From: a virus | Strand: one strand, 5' to 3' | Length of the DNA: 42,224 bases | IMG/VR virus record: IMGVR_UViG_3300000956_000004 | Span: 1 to 42,224 of that record | In this document: positions 6,227 through 14,594 of the stretch, one piece after another | Layout of the letters: the number at the start of each line of letters is the position of its first letter | Numbering within the stretch: the first letter of the stretch is position 1 | The notes under the pieces: generated by a model | The model's database searches: none | Told to the model about the DNA's origin: nothing | Seen by the model: the letters and a program-made list of their open reading frames with translations, nothing else | Made by a program: the position numbers and the translations under genes

Positions 6227-8301
6227 TGGGTATCGAACGAGCTTCTGAGTTTGAGGAAACTCCCGCCGGCTGGGCCACGCGGTGGGAGATGGAAATTTCA
6301 GCTTCTAAGAAGTGGCTGAAGAAGTGGCACAAGCAGAGCGATAAAGTCGTTGAGCGGTTCTTGGACAACCGTGAAAAGGACGTGGACGATGTCTCGACGA
6401 AACTCAATCTCTTCAACGCGAACATCACAACGCTCCAAGCGATGTTGTACGGTCGCATGCCAAAAGTTGAAGTGGATCGACGTTTTGCGGACCAGGATGA
6501 TGATATTGCGCGAGTCGCAGGCCAGATTCTACAAAGAATCCTCAATACCGACATTGAGTCAGCTGGCGAGGATTATTCTCACGTTCTCAGGACTGCTTTG
6601 GGAGATAGACTCCTTGTTGGGCTTGGTACTGCAAGACTCAAATATGATTTTGAGGAAAGACAGACTGAAGTCCCACCGCAGCTTGATCCGATCTCTGGGG
6701 AAGAGCTCGCTCCCGGTTATACGGATACCAAAGTCGAAGATGAGTGGACCGACACAGTCTACACCCACTGGAAAGACCTCCTCTGGTCCCCGTGCCGCAC
6801 ATTCGCAGAAATGCGGTGGCGGTCGTACCGTTCCTACCTCACGCGAGATGAACTCATTGCGCGTTTTGGAGAGGAACTTGGACAAGCTATACCGCTCAAC
6901 TCCAAAGGTCCAGCGTACGAAAAGAACCGAGATTCAGTCCGAGAAAAAGACATCTGGGACCAAGCGGAAGTCTGGGAAATCTGGGACAAGACGAACAAGA
7001 AAGTCTTCTGGTTCGTAGAGGGATTTGACCGTATTCTGGATATAAAGGAAGACCCGCTGGGGCTGGAATCCTTTTTTCCAGAACCGCCAGCCATGATGGC
7101 GAACATTACGTCTTCCAAGTACATTCCAAAGGCCGACTATGTCATTGCCCAAGATCTCTACACTCAGATTGACATTCTGGAAACTCGCATCTCACTGCTC
7201 ACGTCAGCTTGTAAGGCTGTCGGTGTTTATGACAAGAATAACGACGGCATTCAGCGAGTTTTCATGGAGGGTGTGGAAAATCAGCTCATCCCAGTTGACA
7301 ACTGGGCAGCCTTTGCCGAAAAAGGAGGCCTCAAAGGAGTCGTCGACTGGGTCCCAATCGAGCAAGTAGCGAACGTCATTACGCTTCTCACGCAGAAGCA
7401 AAATGATATGATTAATCAGCTATACCAGGTCACTGGTATGGCTGACATTCTCCGCGGCGCGGCGTCCACTGTAGGGGTGTCTGCAACTGAACAAGCGATT
7501 AAGGCGAAGTTTGCATCCATTCGTGTGCAGGCGTTGCAAGATGAGTTTGCTCGCTTTGCCAGTGACCTTCAGCGCATTAAGGCTGAAATTATTGCAAAGC
7601 ACTATCAGCCATACTGTATACTGGAACAGAGTAACATCCTGTCAACGCCCGATGCGGCGATGGCAGAACAGGCAGTTGGACTAATCAAGAACCCTGACGT
7701 TGCGCGTTGGAAGATTCAGGTTAAGCCTGAAACACTCGCAATGGTGGACTACGCACAGCTGAAACAGGATAGGGTTGAATACATCAATGCGCTGGCTACT
7801 TTCTTACAGTCTGCCGCACCGCTGATTGAAATGAGTGGGCAGGCTGTGCCTTTCTTGATGCAGCTTATGAAATGGGGCTTGGCCGGATTCAAGGGCTCCA
7901 ACGAAATTGAAGGAGTCGTTGACCAAGCCATTGCCACTTTTGAGAAGCAGATGCAGCAGGGCGGCGGAGAGAAGCCGGATCCTGAACAGATTAAGGCGCA
8001 AGCTGAGATTCAAAAGGCGCAGATGGGCATACAGAAAGCCCAGATGGACTTCCAAATGGATCAGCAACGCTTTCAATTTGAAATGCAACAGGCGCAGCAA
8101 GAGCATCAATTTAAGATGATCGAGCTGCAAACGAAGCATCAAATGGAAATGGAGAAGCTCCGTGCCGGTGTATTGGCCGAAGAGCGTAAGCAAGAAGTAC
8201 AGACAGAAGCAAATTCTACGGAGGCTGTGATCGATGCCGCTGCGAAGAAAGTGGAGATGGAATCCAGACCTAAACCAGCTGGTGGAAGTGGATCTAAGTG
8301 A
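6226..8301 (+). CDS. Portal protein
   Basis: A 691-residue portal (head-tail connector), the size of P22-type podoviral portals rather than T7 connectors. Typical features include the early WEMEISASKKWLKKWHKQ helix, a wing region with VYTHWKDLLWSPCRTF, and VTGMADILRGA followed by TEQAIKAKFASIRVQ, a common portal stem/crown pattern. Residues about 585-670 are a long Gln/Lys/Glu-rich coiled coil, a barrel-like C-terminal extension. It forms the dodecameric DNA channel at the capsid vertex, next to the terminase genes. Confidence 0.93.
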   Translation: MGIERASEFEETPAGWATRWEMEISASKKWLKKWHKQSDKVVERFLDNREKDVDDVSTKLNLFNANITTLQAMLYGRMPKVEVDRRFADQDDDIARVAGQILQRILNTDIESAGEDYSHVLRTALGDRLLVGLGTARLKYDFEERQTEVPPQLDPISGEELAPGYTDTKVEDEWTDTVYTHWKDLLWSPCRTFAEMRWRSYRSYLTRDELIARFGEELGQAIPLNSKGPAYEKNRDSVREKDIWDQAEVWEIWDKTNKKVFWFVEGFDRILDIKEDPLGLESFFPEPPAMMANITSSKYIPKADYVIAQDLYTQIDILETRISLLTSACKAVGVYDKNNDGIQRVFMEGVENQLIPVDNWAAFAEKGGLKGVVDWVPIEQVANVITLLTQKQNDMINQLYQVTGMADILRGAASTVGVSATEQAIKAKFASIRVQALQDEFARFASDLQRIKAEIIAKHYQPYCILEQSNILSTPDAAMAEQAVGLIKNPDVARWKIQVKPETLAMVDYAQLKQDRVEYINALATFLQSAAPLIEMSGQAVPFLMQLMKWGLAGFKGSNEIEGVVDQAIATFEKQMQQGGGEKPDPEQIKAQAEIQKAQMGIQKAQMDFQMDQQRFQFEMQQAQQEHQFKMIELQTKHQMEMEKLRAGVLAEERKQEVQTEANSTEAVIDAAAKKVEMESRPKPAGGSGSK

Positions 8302-8563
8302 TATTCAAACACGAGAGCGGAATGGACCAGACGTCCTTCCAGATATCGAACCCTTCGTTTCACCTGTCGACGGAACAATCGTGTCAGGGCGTGCAGCATT
8401 ACGAGAGCACAATCTCCGTAACGGTGTCACCAATGCAGCTGACTATAAAAACGAGTGGGCCGACGCAGCTAAGCGACGGGCTGATTTTTTCACTGGTCAA
8501 GCTCGCGACTCAAATCGGGCGCGAGAAATAGCCCAGGCTTGGGAAAAACATAGGAGAAGGTAA
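8234..8563 (+). CDS. Conserved head-region hypothetical protein
   Basis: A 109-residue basic protein beginning MPLRRKWRWNPDLNQLVEVD, overlapping the portal 3' end by 68 nt with GGAGG 9 nt upstream. The phrases PFVSPVDGTIVSGRAALREH and GVTNAADYKNEW recur in small proteins between portal and scaffold in many podo- and siphoviruses. Role unknown, probably in head assembly. Its stop overlaps the scaffold start. Confidence 0.8.
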   Translation: MPLRRKWRWNPDLNQLVEVDLSDIQTRERNGPDVLPDIEPFVSPVDGTIVSGRAALREHNLRNGVTNAADYKNEWADAAKRRADFFTGQARDSNRAREIAQAWEKHRRR

Positions 8564-9711
8564 TGAGCGTTGAAGAGAATGATCTGAGAAAAGACCTGGA
8601 GGCTGCCTTTGAGCAACACGCCGAAGAACCCGAACACCAAGAAGCGGGGCGATCCTCAGCGGACACCCCGGAGCCCATGGGGAGTCCCCCGGCCGCCGAA
8701 GGAGCGGAAGCCGTTGCCACCGAGGGAGCCGCCGAGGCTAGCGCTGATAGCGGACGAGACGAAAAAGGTCGTTTCAAGGGTAAAGAACCCGGCCCTGGAA
8801 CCGAACCAGCTGCTGCTAAACCTGAGGGCGCTACAAAGACCGACCCTGCAGCTGAAAAGCCGCCGGAAGGCCAGCAACCAGAAGTAATTCCGCCGCCGGC
8901 TGGATTGAAGGCTGCTGCGCGCGAACATTGGGCGAAGGTGCCTCGGCCGGTGCAGGAGGAGATTGTACGCCGCGAGAAGGAAACTGCACAGACACTGCGA
9001 CAGTCTGCACAGGCTCGTCAAATGGCGCAGGAGTTTCAAAGCGTAGTCAACCCATTTCTGCCCATGATTCAGTCTCAGGGCAGCAACCCGATGCAGGCGG
9101 TGAAGAATCTTATGACTACTGCTGCAGGCCTCACGGTCGGCACGCAGGTTCAAAAGGCTCAAATCGTACGTGAAATCATCCAAAACTACGGAATTGATGT
9201 TGCCACGTTGGATCAGGTTCTGTCTGGACAACCTCTTCAACAGCAACAGGGAGCTCCACAGCAGCAGAGTCAGTTAGCTCCGCCGCCTTGGGCGAGCCCT
9301 ATCTTCCAATTCATGAATAGCGTACAGCAGCAGCGACAGCAGCGCGAGCAGCAGATTCTATCTGAGGCAGAAGCTGAAACTGAGGCGTTCGCAGAAAAGA
9401 ATGAATTCTTTGAAGATGTGCGTGAAACGATGGCTGACATTATGGAACTTGGCGCAAAGAGAGGAAAAATCATTTCCATGGAAGATGCTTACAAGCAGGC
9501 AATCGGGTTTGATCCTGAATTAAGCAAGATTGTTAGCCAGCGAGAAGCTGCGAAGAAGTCACAGACACAGCAACAGAACATGCAGCGTACTCGTAACGCA
9601 GCTTCCAGCATCGCTGGCGGGCCCAAGGGAGGCCCAGCTGGTAATTCTGGTGGCGACGACAGCCGCCGCTCCGCCTTGTCTGAGGCATGGGATGCGCAGA
9701 TGGGCAGGTAG
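8563..9711 (+). CDS. Scaffolding-like protein
   Basis: A 382-residue hydrophilic protein directly before the capsid gene. Residues 1-110 are acidic, Ala/Pro/Glu-rich and disordered; 110-330 are helical and Gln-rich (QQQQGAPQQQSQLAPP, QQQRQQREQQ); the C-terminus is basic (RRSALSEAWDAQMGR). This acidic-disordered plus helical layout and gene order fit a scaffolding protein that organises coat subunits and leaves before packaging. It has a strong AGGAGAAGG ribosome site. Sequence identity to a specific family is not claimed. Confidence 0.8.
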   Translation: MSVEENDLRKDLEAAFEQHAEEPEHQEAGRSSADTPEPMGSPPAAEGAEAVATEGAAEASADSGRDEKGRFKGKEPGPGTEPAAAKPEGATKTDPAAEKPPEGQQPEVIPPPAGLKAAAREHWAKVPRPVQEEIVRREKETAQTLRQSAQARQMAQEFQSVVNPFLPMIQSQGSNPMQAVKNLMTTAAGLTVGTQVQKAQIVREIIQNYGIDVATLDQVLSGQPLQQQQGAPQQQSQLAPPPWASPIFQFMNSVQQQRQQREQQILSEAEAETEAFAEKNEFFEDVRETMADIMELGAKRGKIISMEDAYKQAIGFDPELSKIVSQREAAKKSQTQQQNMQRTRNAASSIAGGPKGGPAGNSGGDDSRRSALSEAWDAQMGR

Positions 9712-9734
9712 GGGCTTGCACTGGTAAAAAAGTC

Positions 9735-9805
9735 GTGGTACGGTACGCGCAACCTAGAACGAGTAGGACTTCCACTCTCTTAGGGAGCGCTGTACCGGCC
9801 CCCAC
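9735..9805 (+). ncRNA. Structured RNA element between scaffold and capsid
   Basis: A long nested hairpin can be drawn by eye: GTGG/CCAC, CGGTAC/GTACCG, GCGC/GCGC, CCTA/TAGG and GAGT/ACTC, in order from outside (9735) to a 9-nt apical loop (9765-9773). That is about 22 pairs broken by small internal loops. It is non-coding, has no U tract, and lies 42 nt before a tRNA-like gene. It could be an mRNA-processing or stability element that sets capsid expression, or a packaging RNA. The function is inference. Confidence 0.6.
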
Positions 9806-9846
9806 CCGATGAGAGAACGATCCCAAAGGCAAAGGTTAAGCGATAC

Positions 9847-9919
9847 GCCCTCTTAGTTTAACGGCTAGAACACCGACACCTTGCGTGTGGAGGTTTGGGT
9901 TCAAATCCCATTGAGGGCC
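9847..9919 (+). tRNA. Degenerate tRNA-like gene
   Basis: Seventy-three nt with canonical spacing. The acceptor is GCCCTCT/TGAGGGC (6 of 7 pairs), the D-arm GTTT/GAAC with AACGGCTA loop, and the T-arm TTGGG/CCCAT with TTCAAAT loop (4 of 5 pairs). The anticodon arm is damaged: with standard numbering only 3 of 5 pairs form, position 33 is C instead of U, and the triplet reads CTT. An alternative ACAC/GTGT pairing leaves a 5-nt loop CTTGC. There is no encoded CCA. Decoding identity is uncertain; it may be inactive or a tRNA mimic. It sits 24 nt before the capsid ATG. Confidence 0.6.
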
Positions 9920-9943
9920 CTCTTAATATCTTTGGAGATCTAC

Positions 9944-10915
9944 ATGACTTTCGCAAATCCAAACTATAGCGATATCCTCGCTACGACTATTCAGAGTCGC
10001 ACCCGCAAAATTGCGGACAATGTGACGAAGAACAACGCGCTTCTGGCCCGACTGGAACAGCGCGGCAACATCAAGACTTTTTCTGGCGGTAACGTCATCC
10101 TGCAGGAACTGTCGTTCGCTGAGAACGGCAATGCTTCCTGGTACAGTGGCTATGATCTGCTCCCGGTCGCGGCGCAGGACGTGATCAGCTCTGCAGAATT
10201 CTCCATTAAGCAGGCAGCCGTCCCAGTTGTAATCAGCGGTCTGGAAATGCTCCAGAACGCAGGCAAGGAGCAGATGATAGATCTCATGGACGGACGTCTG
10301 GCTGTTGCAGAGTCTACCATGGCCAATCTCGTGGCGGGTGCACTGTACTCTGACGGTACTGGTTACGGCGGCAAGCAGCTGGTCGGCCTGAACGCAGCGG
10401 TGCCAGTGACCAACACGAACACTTATGGCGGCATCGACGCCAATACGTGGACGTTCTGGCGCAACTACGTGGACAACAATGCGGCTGCGGATTTGACTCC
10501 GGCACTGATTCAGGGTCACCTGAATCTGGCTTGGGCGAATCTGGTCCGCGGCATGGATCGCCCGGATTTGATTGTTATGGACTCTACGACTTGGCAGAAC
10601 TACATGGCCTCGTTGCAAGCGCAACAGCGCTTCACGGATCCCAGCTCTGCAAAGCTTGGCTTCCCCACGATTAAGTTCATGGACGCGGACGTCGTTCTGG
10701 ACGGCGGTATTGGTGGTTTCTGCCCTGCAGGTACCATCTTCCTGCTGAACACGAAGTACGTTCACTACCGTCCACACTCGGCCCGCAACATGGTTCCGCT
10801 GTCGCCTAACAAGCGTTACAGCATCAACCAGGATGCGGAAGTGCAGATTCTGGCCTTCGCTGGTAACCTGACTATGTCTGGTCGCCAGTTCCAGGGCCGT
10901 ATCGACTACAATTAA
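9944..10915 (+). CDS. Major capsid protein
   Basis: A 323-residue HK97-fold-type coat protein. The ATG at 9944 is preceded by GGAG with good spacing; the in-frame extension upstream would run through the tRNA-like gene and is rejected. Recognisable are an N-terminal helix-rich arm, GGNVILQELSF, and a region (LYSDGTGYGGKQLVGLNA) typical of phage capsid proteins. DLIVMDSTTWQNY and NTKYVHYRP mark the axial domain, and the C-terminus has LAFAGNLTMSGRQFQGR. Codon choice is strongly biased to GC-ending, common codons, as expected for the most abundant protein. Confidence 0.92.
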   Translation: MTFANPNYSDILATTIQSRTRKIADNVTKNNALLARLEQRGNIKTFSGGNVILQELSFAENGNASWYSGYDLLPVAAQDVISSAEFSIKQAAVPVVISGLEMLQNAGKEQMIDLMDGRLAVAESTMANLVAGALYSDGTGYGGKQLVGLNAAVPVTNTNTYGGIDANTWTFWRNYVDNNAAADLTPALIQGHLNLAWANLVRGMDRPDLIVMDSTTWQNYMASLQAQQRFTDPSSAKLGFPTIKFMDADVVLDGGIGGFCPAGTIFLLNTKYVHYRPHSARNMVPLSPNKRYSINQDAEVQILAFAGNLTMSGRQFQGRIDYN

Positions 10916-10927
10916 TCGGAGGAAGTT

Positions 10928-11467
10928 ATGTCTAAGGCTCTCGTTGGTGCACCCATTGGTGCTGATGTCGATGGCATTTATGATGGCACGACTACGGTCG
11001 GCGAAAATGCCCCGATGCAATTGGGTACGGTCGTCAATGGTATTGACGGCACGACTTACATCCTCGTTCAGGCGGGTGCTAGCCTCATGGCTAGCACTGA
11101 CGCTCCGAACGCCCTGGCTATTGACGAAAACTACGAAGCGCAGTTGATGACGTCTACGTTGGCCGCTGCCGGCCATGGTCTGGGTTTCGCCCCGCAGGCG
11201 ATTATCGCAGACAACGACTTCTTCTGGGCACGTGTCAATGGCTCAAACTTCAATGCTCGGGTGGCTGCGTCTACGGCTGCTGATGCATTCTTGCGAACGA
11301 CACTGGTTGCTGGTCGTCTGAGTGTCACGTCTACTGCGTCTGCTGTGGCCTTCCCAGCAGTACTGGTAACGGCGGCCTCTGCTTCCACGTCTGCTGGTAA
11401 CTCGGTTCGTGAAGTGCTGGCGGGACGACTGGCTGCAGTTCGACTCGGGTTAGCGTCACTGCCGTAA
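10928..11467 (+). CDS. Head decoration-like protein
   Basis: A 179-residue Ala/Thr/Ser-rich protein with an excellent CGGAGGAAG ribosome site, 12 nt after the capsid stop. The N-terminal half (MQLGTVVNGIDGTTYILVQA) has the compact beta pattern often found in small proteins following capsid genes; the C-terminal half is low-complexity Ala/Ser/Thr. Probably a capsid cement or decoration protein. The family is not certain. Confidence 0.65.
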   Translation: MSKALVGAPIGADVDGIYDGTTTVGENAPMQLGTVVNGIDGTTYILVQAGASLMASTDAPNALAIDENYEAQLMTSTLAAAGHGLGFAPQAIIADNDFFWARVNGSNFNARVAASTAADAFLRTTLVAGRLSVTSTASAVAFPAVLVTAASASTSAGNSVREVLAGRLAAVRLGLASLP

Positions 11468-11472
11468 TCGTT

Positions 11473-12819
11473 ATGGAAAAAGCAATACTCAAAGTAGAAC
11501 TTACTTGCAATACTCCAGACAAAAAATTGGTAGAAAATCTCCGGGCATGTAAGGCCCGGAGTCTGCCGCTCGTTGGATTGACCACTGTCCCCAACGAGCG
11601 GCTTCTGCTGATTTGTGGATCTGGGCCATCGTTATTACAGTATTATAGAGCGGTGGCCGAAATGTGGCCGGCGCATGACACCATGGCCTTGAACGGGGCT
11701 TATAAAGCCCTACAGAGCATAGGAGTCATCCCCAAGTACTATGCTCAGCTAGATGCTCGTCCAGTGAATGTCAATTTTGTCACCGAGCCTGACGAGAACA
11801 CCACATTTCTACTAGCTTCACAGTGCGACCCGCTGATGTACGAAGCTCTACGTGGACAAGACATACAAGTCTTTCATCTCAATACCCCAACCACACACGC
11901 AGTCTTCAAGGGCGCAGACATCTATTTTGGCGGAGGATCCACCATTGGAACCACGGCCATAGGGGTCGCTGCTGCACTCGGGTACAGATCTATTGGAATT
12001 TTGGGATACGACTCTTCTTTCCGAGATGGAAAGTCGCACATTCTACCTCAGGAGCAGAACGCTACAGTGGCAACGCTGCCAGTCTGGGTAGATGATAAGG
12101 AGTATCTCACTACACCTGCGATGGCAAAGCAGGTAGAGGAATTTCGTCCATGGATCAAGGGGTTGGAAGCTGTATTTCCAGATATAGATGTTCGCCTATT
12201 TGGGGAAGGACTTCTGTATGACTACATCATACGTGGTCAAACTATTCAAGCTACCCGTGAAAGTGAAGCTGCCAAGTACACGGAAATGTACAAAGATCCT
12301 AGCTACCGGATGCCGAAGCACAGGGCAGACAAGATTGCAGAAATCCTCTGCGAACGTCCTCGCGGTACTTTACTTGATGTTGGTACTGGGAGAGGAGAAA
12401 CGCTCGACATCGCACGTCTACTGGGCTACAGTGCACGCGGCACAGAAACAGTGGACTATTTGGTTGAAGCCAGAGAGAATGTGGACCGAGGAGTTCTACC
12501 TCAACTTCATTACGCTGACAAGTCCTTTGACACAGTCACCTGTTTTGAGGTTATTGAGCATCTTCTACCTGCAGACGTTATGCCGGCTCTACGAGAGCTT
12601 AGGCGAATCGCCAAAGACCGAGTCATTATCTCAGCCGCTACATGCTCTGATATGCGGGGTGGAGTAGAGTTGCACCCCAGCTACAGACGCGAATGGGAGT
12701 GGGAAGAAACCTTCAAAGCCGCTTGGGGCTGGGAAGCTCAAATAACCAAGCTCGGCAACTTGTCCATCAACGACTATTCACCAGTTTATGAATATTGTCT
12801 GCGTACTACGGGCGAGTAA
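11473..12819 (+). CDS. DUF115-like / methyltransferase fusion
   Basis: A 448-residue, two-domain enzyme. Residues about 45-240 resemble DUF115/MAF-type (6-hydroxymethylpterin diphosphokinase MptE-like) proteins: LLICGSGPSLLQ, LNGAYKALQSIGVIPKYYA, GGGSTIGTTAIGVAAALGY, IGILGYDSSF. Such domains occur in proteins linked to glycan or nonulosonate transfer. Residues about 285-430 are a class I SAM methyltransferase with TLLDVGTGRGET and FDTVTCFEVIEHL. There is little Shine-Dalgarno before the ATG. It overlaps the next glycosyltransferase gene by 32 nt. Probably modifies sugars on virion proteins or host surface. Confidence 0.8.
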   Translation: MEKAILKVELTCNTPDKKLVENLRACKARSLPLVGLTTVPNERLLLICGSGPSLLQYYRAVAEMWPAHDTMALNGAYKALQSIGVIPKYYAQLDARPVNVNFVTEPDENTTFLLASQCDPLMYEALRGQDIQVFHLNTPTTHAVFKGADIYFGGGSTIGTTAIGVAAALGYRSIGILGYDSSFRDGKSHILPQEQNATVATLPVWVDDKEYLTTPAMAKQVEEFRPWIKGLEAVFPDIDVRLFGEGLLYDYIIRGQTIQATRESEAAKYTEMYKDPSYRMPKHRADKIAEILCERPRGTLLDVGTGRGETLDIARLLGYSARGTETVDYLVEARENVDRGVLPQLHYADKSFDTVTCFEVIEHLLPADVMPALRELRRIAKDRVIISAATCSDMRGGVELHPSYRREWEWEETFKAAWGWEAQITKLGNLSINDYSPVYEYCLRTTGE

Positions 12820-13468
12820 GGACTTTCAGCCGGAGCATGTGCGCTGGCTGAAGGCTCAATGTGATAAATTCGTCAAATACGACAAGTTCTATGTCTATCG
12901 TGACGTACCTGTTTCTGGACCAAACATCTACAACGTTCCCTTGAAAACAGATTGGCCGAAATGGTGGGGTAAATTTGAAGCTTACGGCGATAGGAATCTC
13001 AAGGGACCTTGTTTAATATTGGATCTCGATACCGTTATCGTAGCACCATTTGCCCCGACTGCCGAACAGCTTCGGCAAAATTGGATTTGCCGCCATCCAG
13101 TTAGGGATGGATTTAAGGCACCAGAGGAATTCAATTGCGGGGCAATGCTGGTAACGGAGAGTTTCCGCAAGAAGGTGTATGAGCACTTCAGTGTGTGCCC
13201 AAACGCACACATGGAAGACAATCATTGGGATGATCAACGGTATTTCAAACGATTTTTTGATGAAGATCTTTACAGATTCCAAGACGAGTTTTGGGACCAG
13301 TTTGTGAGCTTTAAGCTACACGTGGTACAGCATGGCTTGCGTGACGACAATACTTTTGTTATGTTTCACGGTAAGCCCCGACCGTGGGAAATTGAGCGTC
13401 CGTGGATTCCAAAGTTAGGAGATTTTGATGGTCACTTATACCGCTCTGGCGTCTGCGCTGAACGCTAA
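12788..13468 (+). CDS. Glycosyltransferase, GT-A type
   Basis: A 226-residue protein starting MNIVCVLRASKDFQPEHVRW. CLILDLDTVIVAPF (about residues 76-89) contains the metal/nucleotide-sugar binding DxD within the LDLDT pattern of GT8-like glycosyltransferases. EFNCGAMLV and a late MFHGKPRPWE fit the acceptor side of that family. It overlaps the DUF115-methyltransferase gene by 32 nt, so the pair likely works together on virion or surface glycans. Sugar and target unknown. Confidence 0.82.
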   Translation: MNIVCVLRASKDFQPEHVRWLKAQCDKFVKYDKFYVYRDVPVSGPNIYNVPLKTDWPKWWGKFEAYGDRNLKGPCLILDLDTVIVAPFAPTAEQLRQNWICRHPVRDGFKAPEEFNCGAMLVTESFRKKVYEHFSVCPNAHMEDNHWDDQRYFKRFFDEDLYRFQDEFWDQFVSFKLHVVQHGLRDDNTFVMFHGKPRPWEIERPWIPKLGDFDGHLYRSGVCAER

Positions 13469-13628
13469 CGCTGCTTCTGTCGCCTCTACTCTAGGTGGTG
13501 GTGCCATTGTCACTGGTACCATTCAAGGGCTGGCGCAGCTACTGCAAATTCTGGCCAGCAACAAGGGGCTAGGTACGCCGCCACTGCTCAAGAGCACCAC
13601 GGCTAAAGAGCAGCTTAACCCGGAGTGA
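13428..13628 (+). CDS. Small Ala-rich structural-region protein
   Basis: A 66-residue protein with AGGAG 6 nt before the ATG at 13428, nested against the glycosyltransferase end by 41 nt. Its middle is hydrophobic and Gly/Ala-rich (GGGAIVTGTIQGLAQLLQIL), compatible with one membrane-active segment. Unknown function. Confidence 0.6.
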   Translation: MVTYTALASALNANAASVASTLGGGAIVTGTIQGLAQLLQILASNKGLGTPPLLKSTTAKEQLNPE

Positions 13629-13631
13629 GCG

Positions 13632-13970
13632 ATGCTTGCCCCAGGCATGACAATAAACTCCAATGGACGTATTACAGCGACCATTGGAGCTGCCACAGAC
13701 CCTGACTTCTTCAACGAAGGTGTGGGGTACATGTCTAATGGAGAGCTCGCAATTGATACTGACGCCCCTGCCGGATCGAACTACACCTCCGGAATCCGTC
13801 AAAGTGCTCTTGGAGCATTTTATGGAACAACATCCACAGCTGCTACAGATGTATGGATCGGCGGCATCAGAGTCTCTGCAGCGGGGCAGCTCGTATATGA
13901 GCTTGCGAATGGAACACAGTACGTTAACGGGAACCCACTTACCGCTAACGGACGTCTTGCACTTATTTGA
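13632..13970 (+). CDS. Virion-region hypothetical protein
   Basis: A 112-residue Gly/Thr/Asn-rich protein. It has repeat-like phrases (INSNGRITAT, YMSNGELAIDT, VSAAGQLVYEL, LTANGRLALI), spaced about 20-40 residues apart, of the form x-NG-x-(L/I)-x. This suggests a small beta-repeat structural protein. It lies between glycosylation genes and tail adaptor genes. No family assigned. Confidence 0.7.
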   Translation: MLAPGMTINSNGRITATIGAATDPDFFNEGVGYMSNGELAIDTDAPAGSNYTSGIRQSALGAFYGTTSTAATDVWIGGIRVSAAGQLVYELANGTQYVNGNPLTANGRLALI

Positions 13971-13982
13971 AGGAGAATGACT

Positions 13983-14594
13983 ATGTTTAATGAAGCAGAT
14001 ATTGGTATGACGCAGATGGCTCTAGAAGAGTCTAATCGAAATGGATTTGACCGGGACAAGAATCTTCTGGTGTTTTTCTCGCATCGCCCACATCCAGACA
14101 AGACAGCCTCCGCCAAGGAAGGTCGGCCAATCTTCGTTTCCCGTGAGTATGTCACCATCATGGTACCCGGTGACAAAACCAATGTCGTCAATCGTCCAGT
14201 CAGTGATTTGGACCGCCGTCGCTTTGCTGACAAGTATGCTGCATTTAGGTCTGGTACACAGGACCAGCAGTCTGGTACGCCCCTTGATACAGTGCCTTGG
14301 ATTACGCGCGAACAGGTAGAAGAGTTGAAGTTCTTCAATGTGCGTACACTTGAGCATCTGGCCAACATGCCAGACAGCAACGCACAACGATTCATGGGAA
14401 TCAATCAACTTCGTCAAAAGGCGCGGGATCAAATTGCACTTGCTAAGGAGCAGGCACCTGCGCTACGCTTGCAAAACGAGTTGCGTGAAAGGGATGAACG
14501 CCTCGCCGTACTCGAAAAGCGACTGGCTGAAATGGCAACGAAGGTGGACACGTACGAAGCCATGAAAGAGGCTCAAGTACCTGCTAAGAAATGA
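13983..14594 (+). CDS. Conserved phage structural-region protein
   Basis: A 203-residue protein. The ATG at 13983 has AGGAG 7 nt upstream; an ATG 6 nt earlier is too close to that site. The N-terminal half carries FFSHRPHPDKT and PIFVSREYVTIMVPGDKTN, phrases I associate with hypothetical proteins in podoviral head-tail regions. Residues about 95-140 form a helical domain (LDTVPWITREQVEELKFFN), and the end is a coiled coil (LRERDERLAVLEKRLAEM). Function unknown. Confidence 0.78.
   Translation: MFNEADIGMTQMALEESNRNGFDRDKNLLVFFSHRPHPDKTASAKEGRPIFVSREYVTIMVPGDKTNVVNRPVSDLDRRRFADKYAAFRSGTQDQQSGTPLDTVPWITREQVEELKFFNVRTLEHLANMPDSNAQRFMGINQLRQKARDQIALAKEQAPALRLQNELRERDERLAVLEKRLAEMATKVDTYEAMKEAQVPAKK

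Noticed and set aside
8656-9246. 196-aa minus-strand ORF opposite the scaffold gene
   Set aside because: Leu/Arg/Ser-rich shadow of the scaffold coding sequence; no independent support.
9731-9830. Hammerhead-ribozyme-like sequence (GTC before a long stem, then CCGATGA) near the structured RNA
   Set aside because: The core reads CCGATGA instead of CTGATGA, no stem II with a proper GAA continuation is visible, and no stem III can be formed.
9923-11176. 417-aa minus-strand ORF opposite the capsid genes
   Set aside because: It is antisense to the highly codon-biased major capsid gene and the decoration-like gene; its Arg/His/Val-rich composition is typical of a shadow of GC-rich coding DNA.
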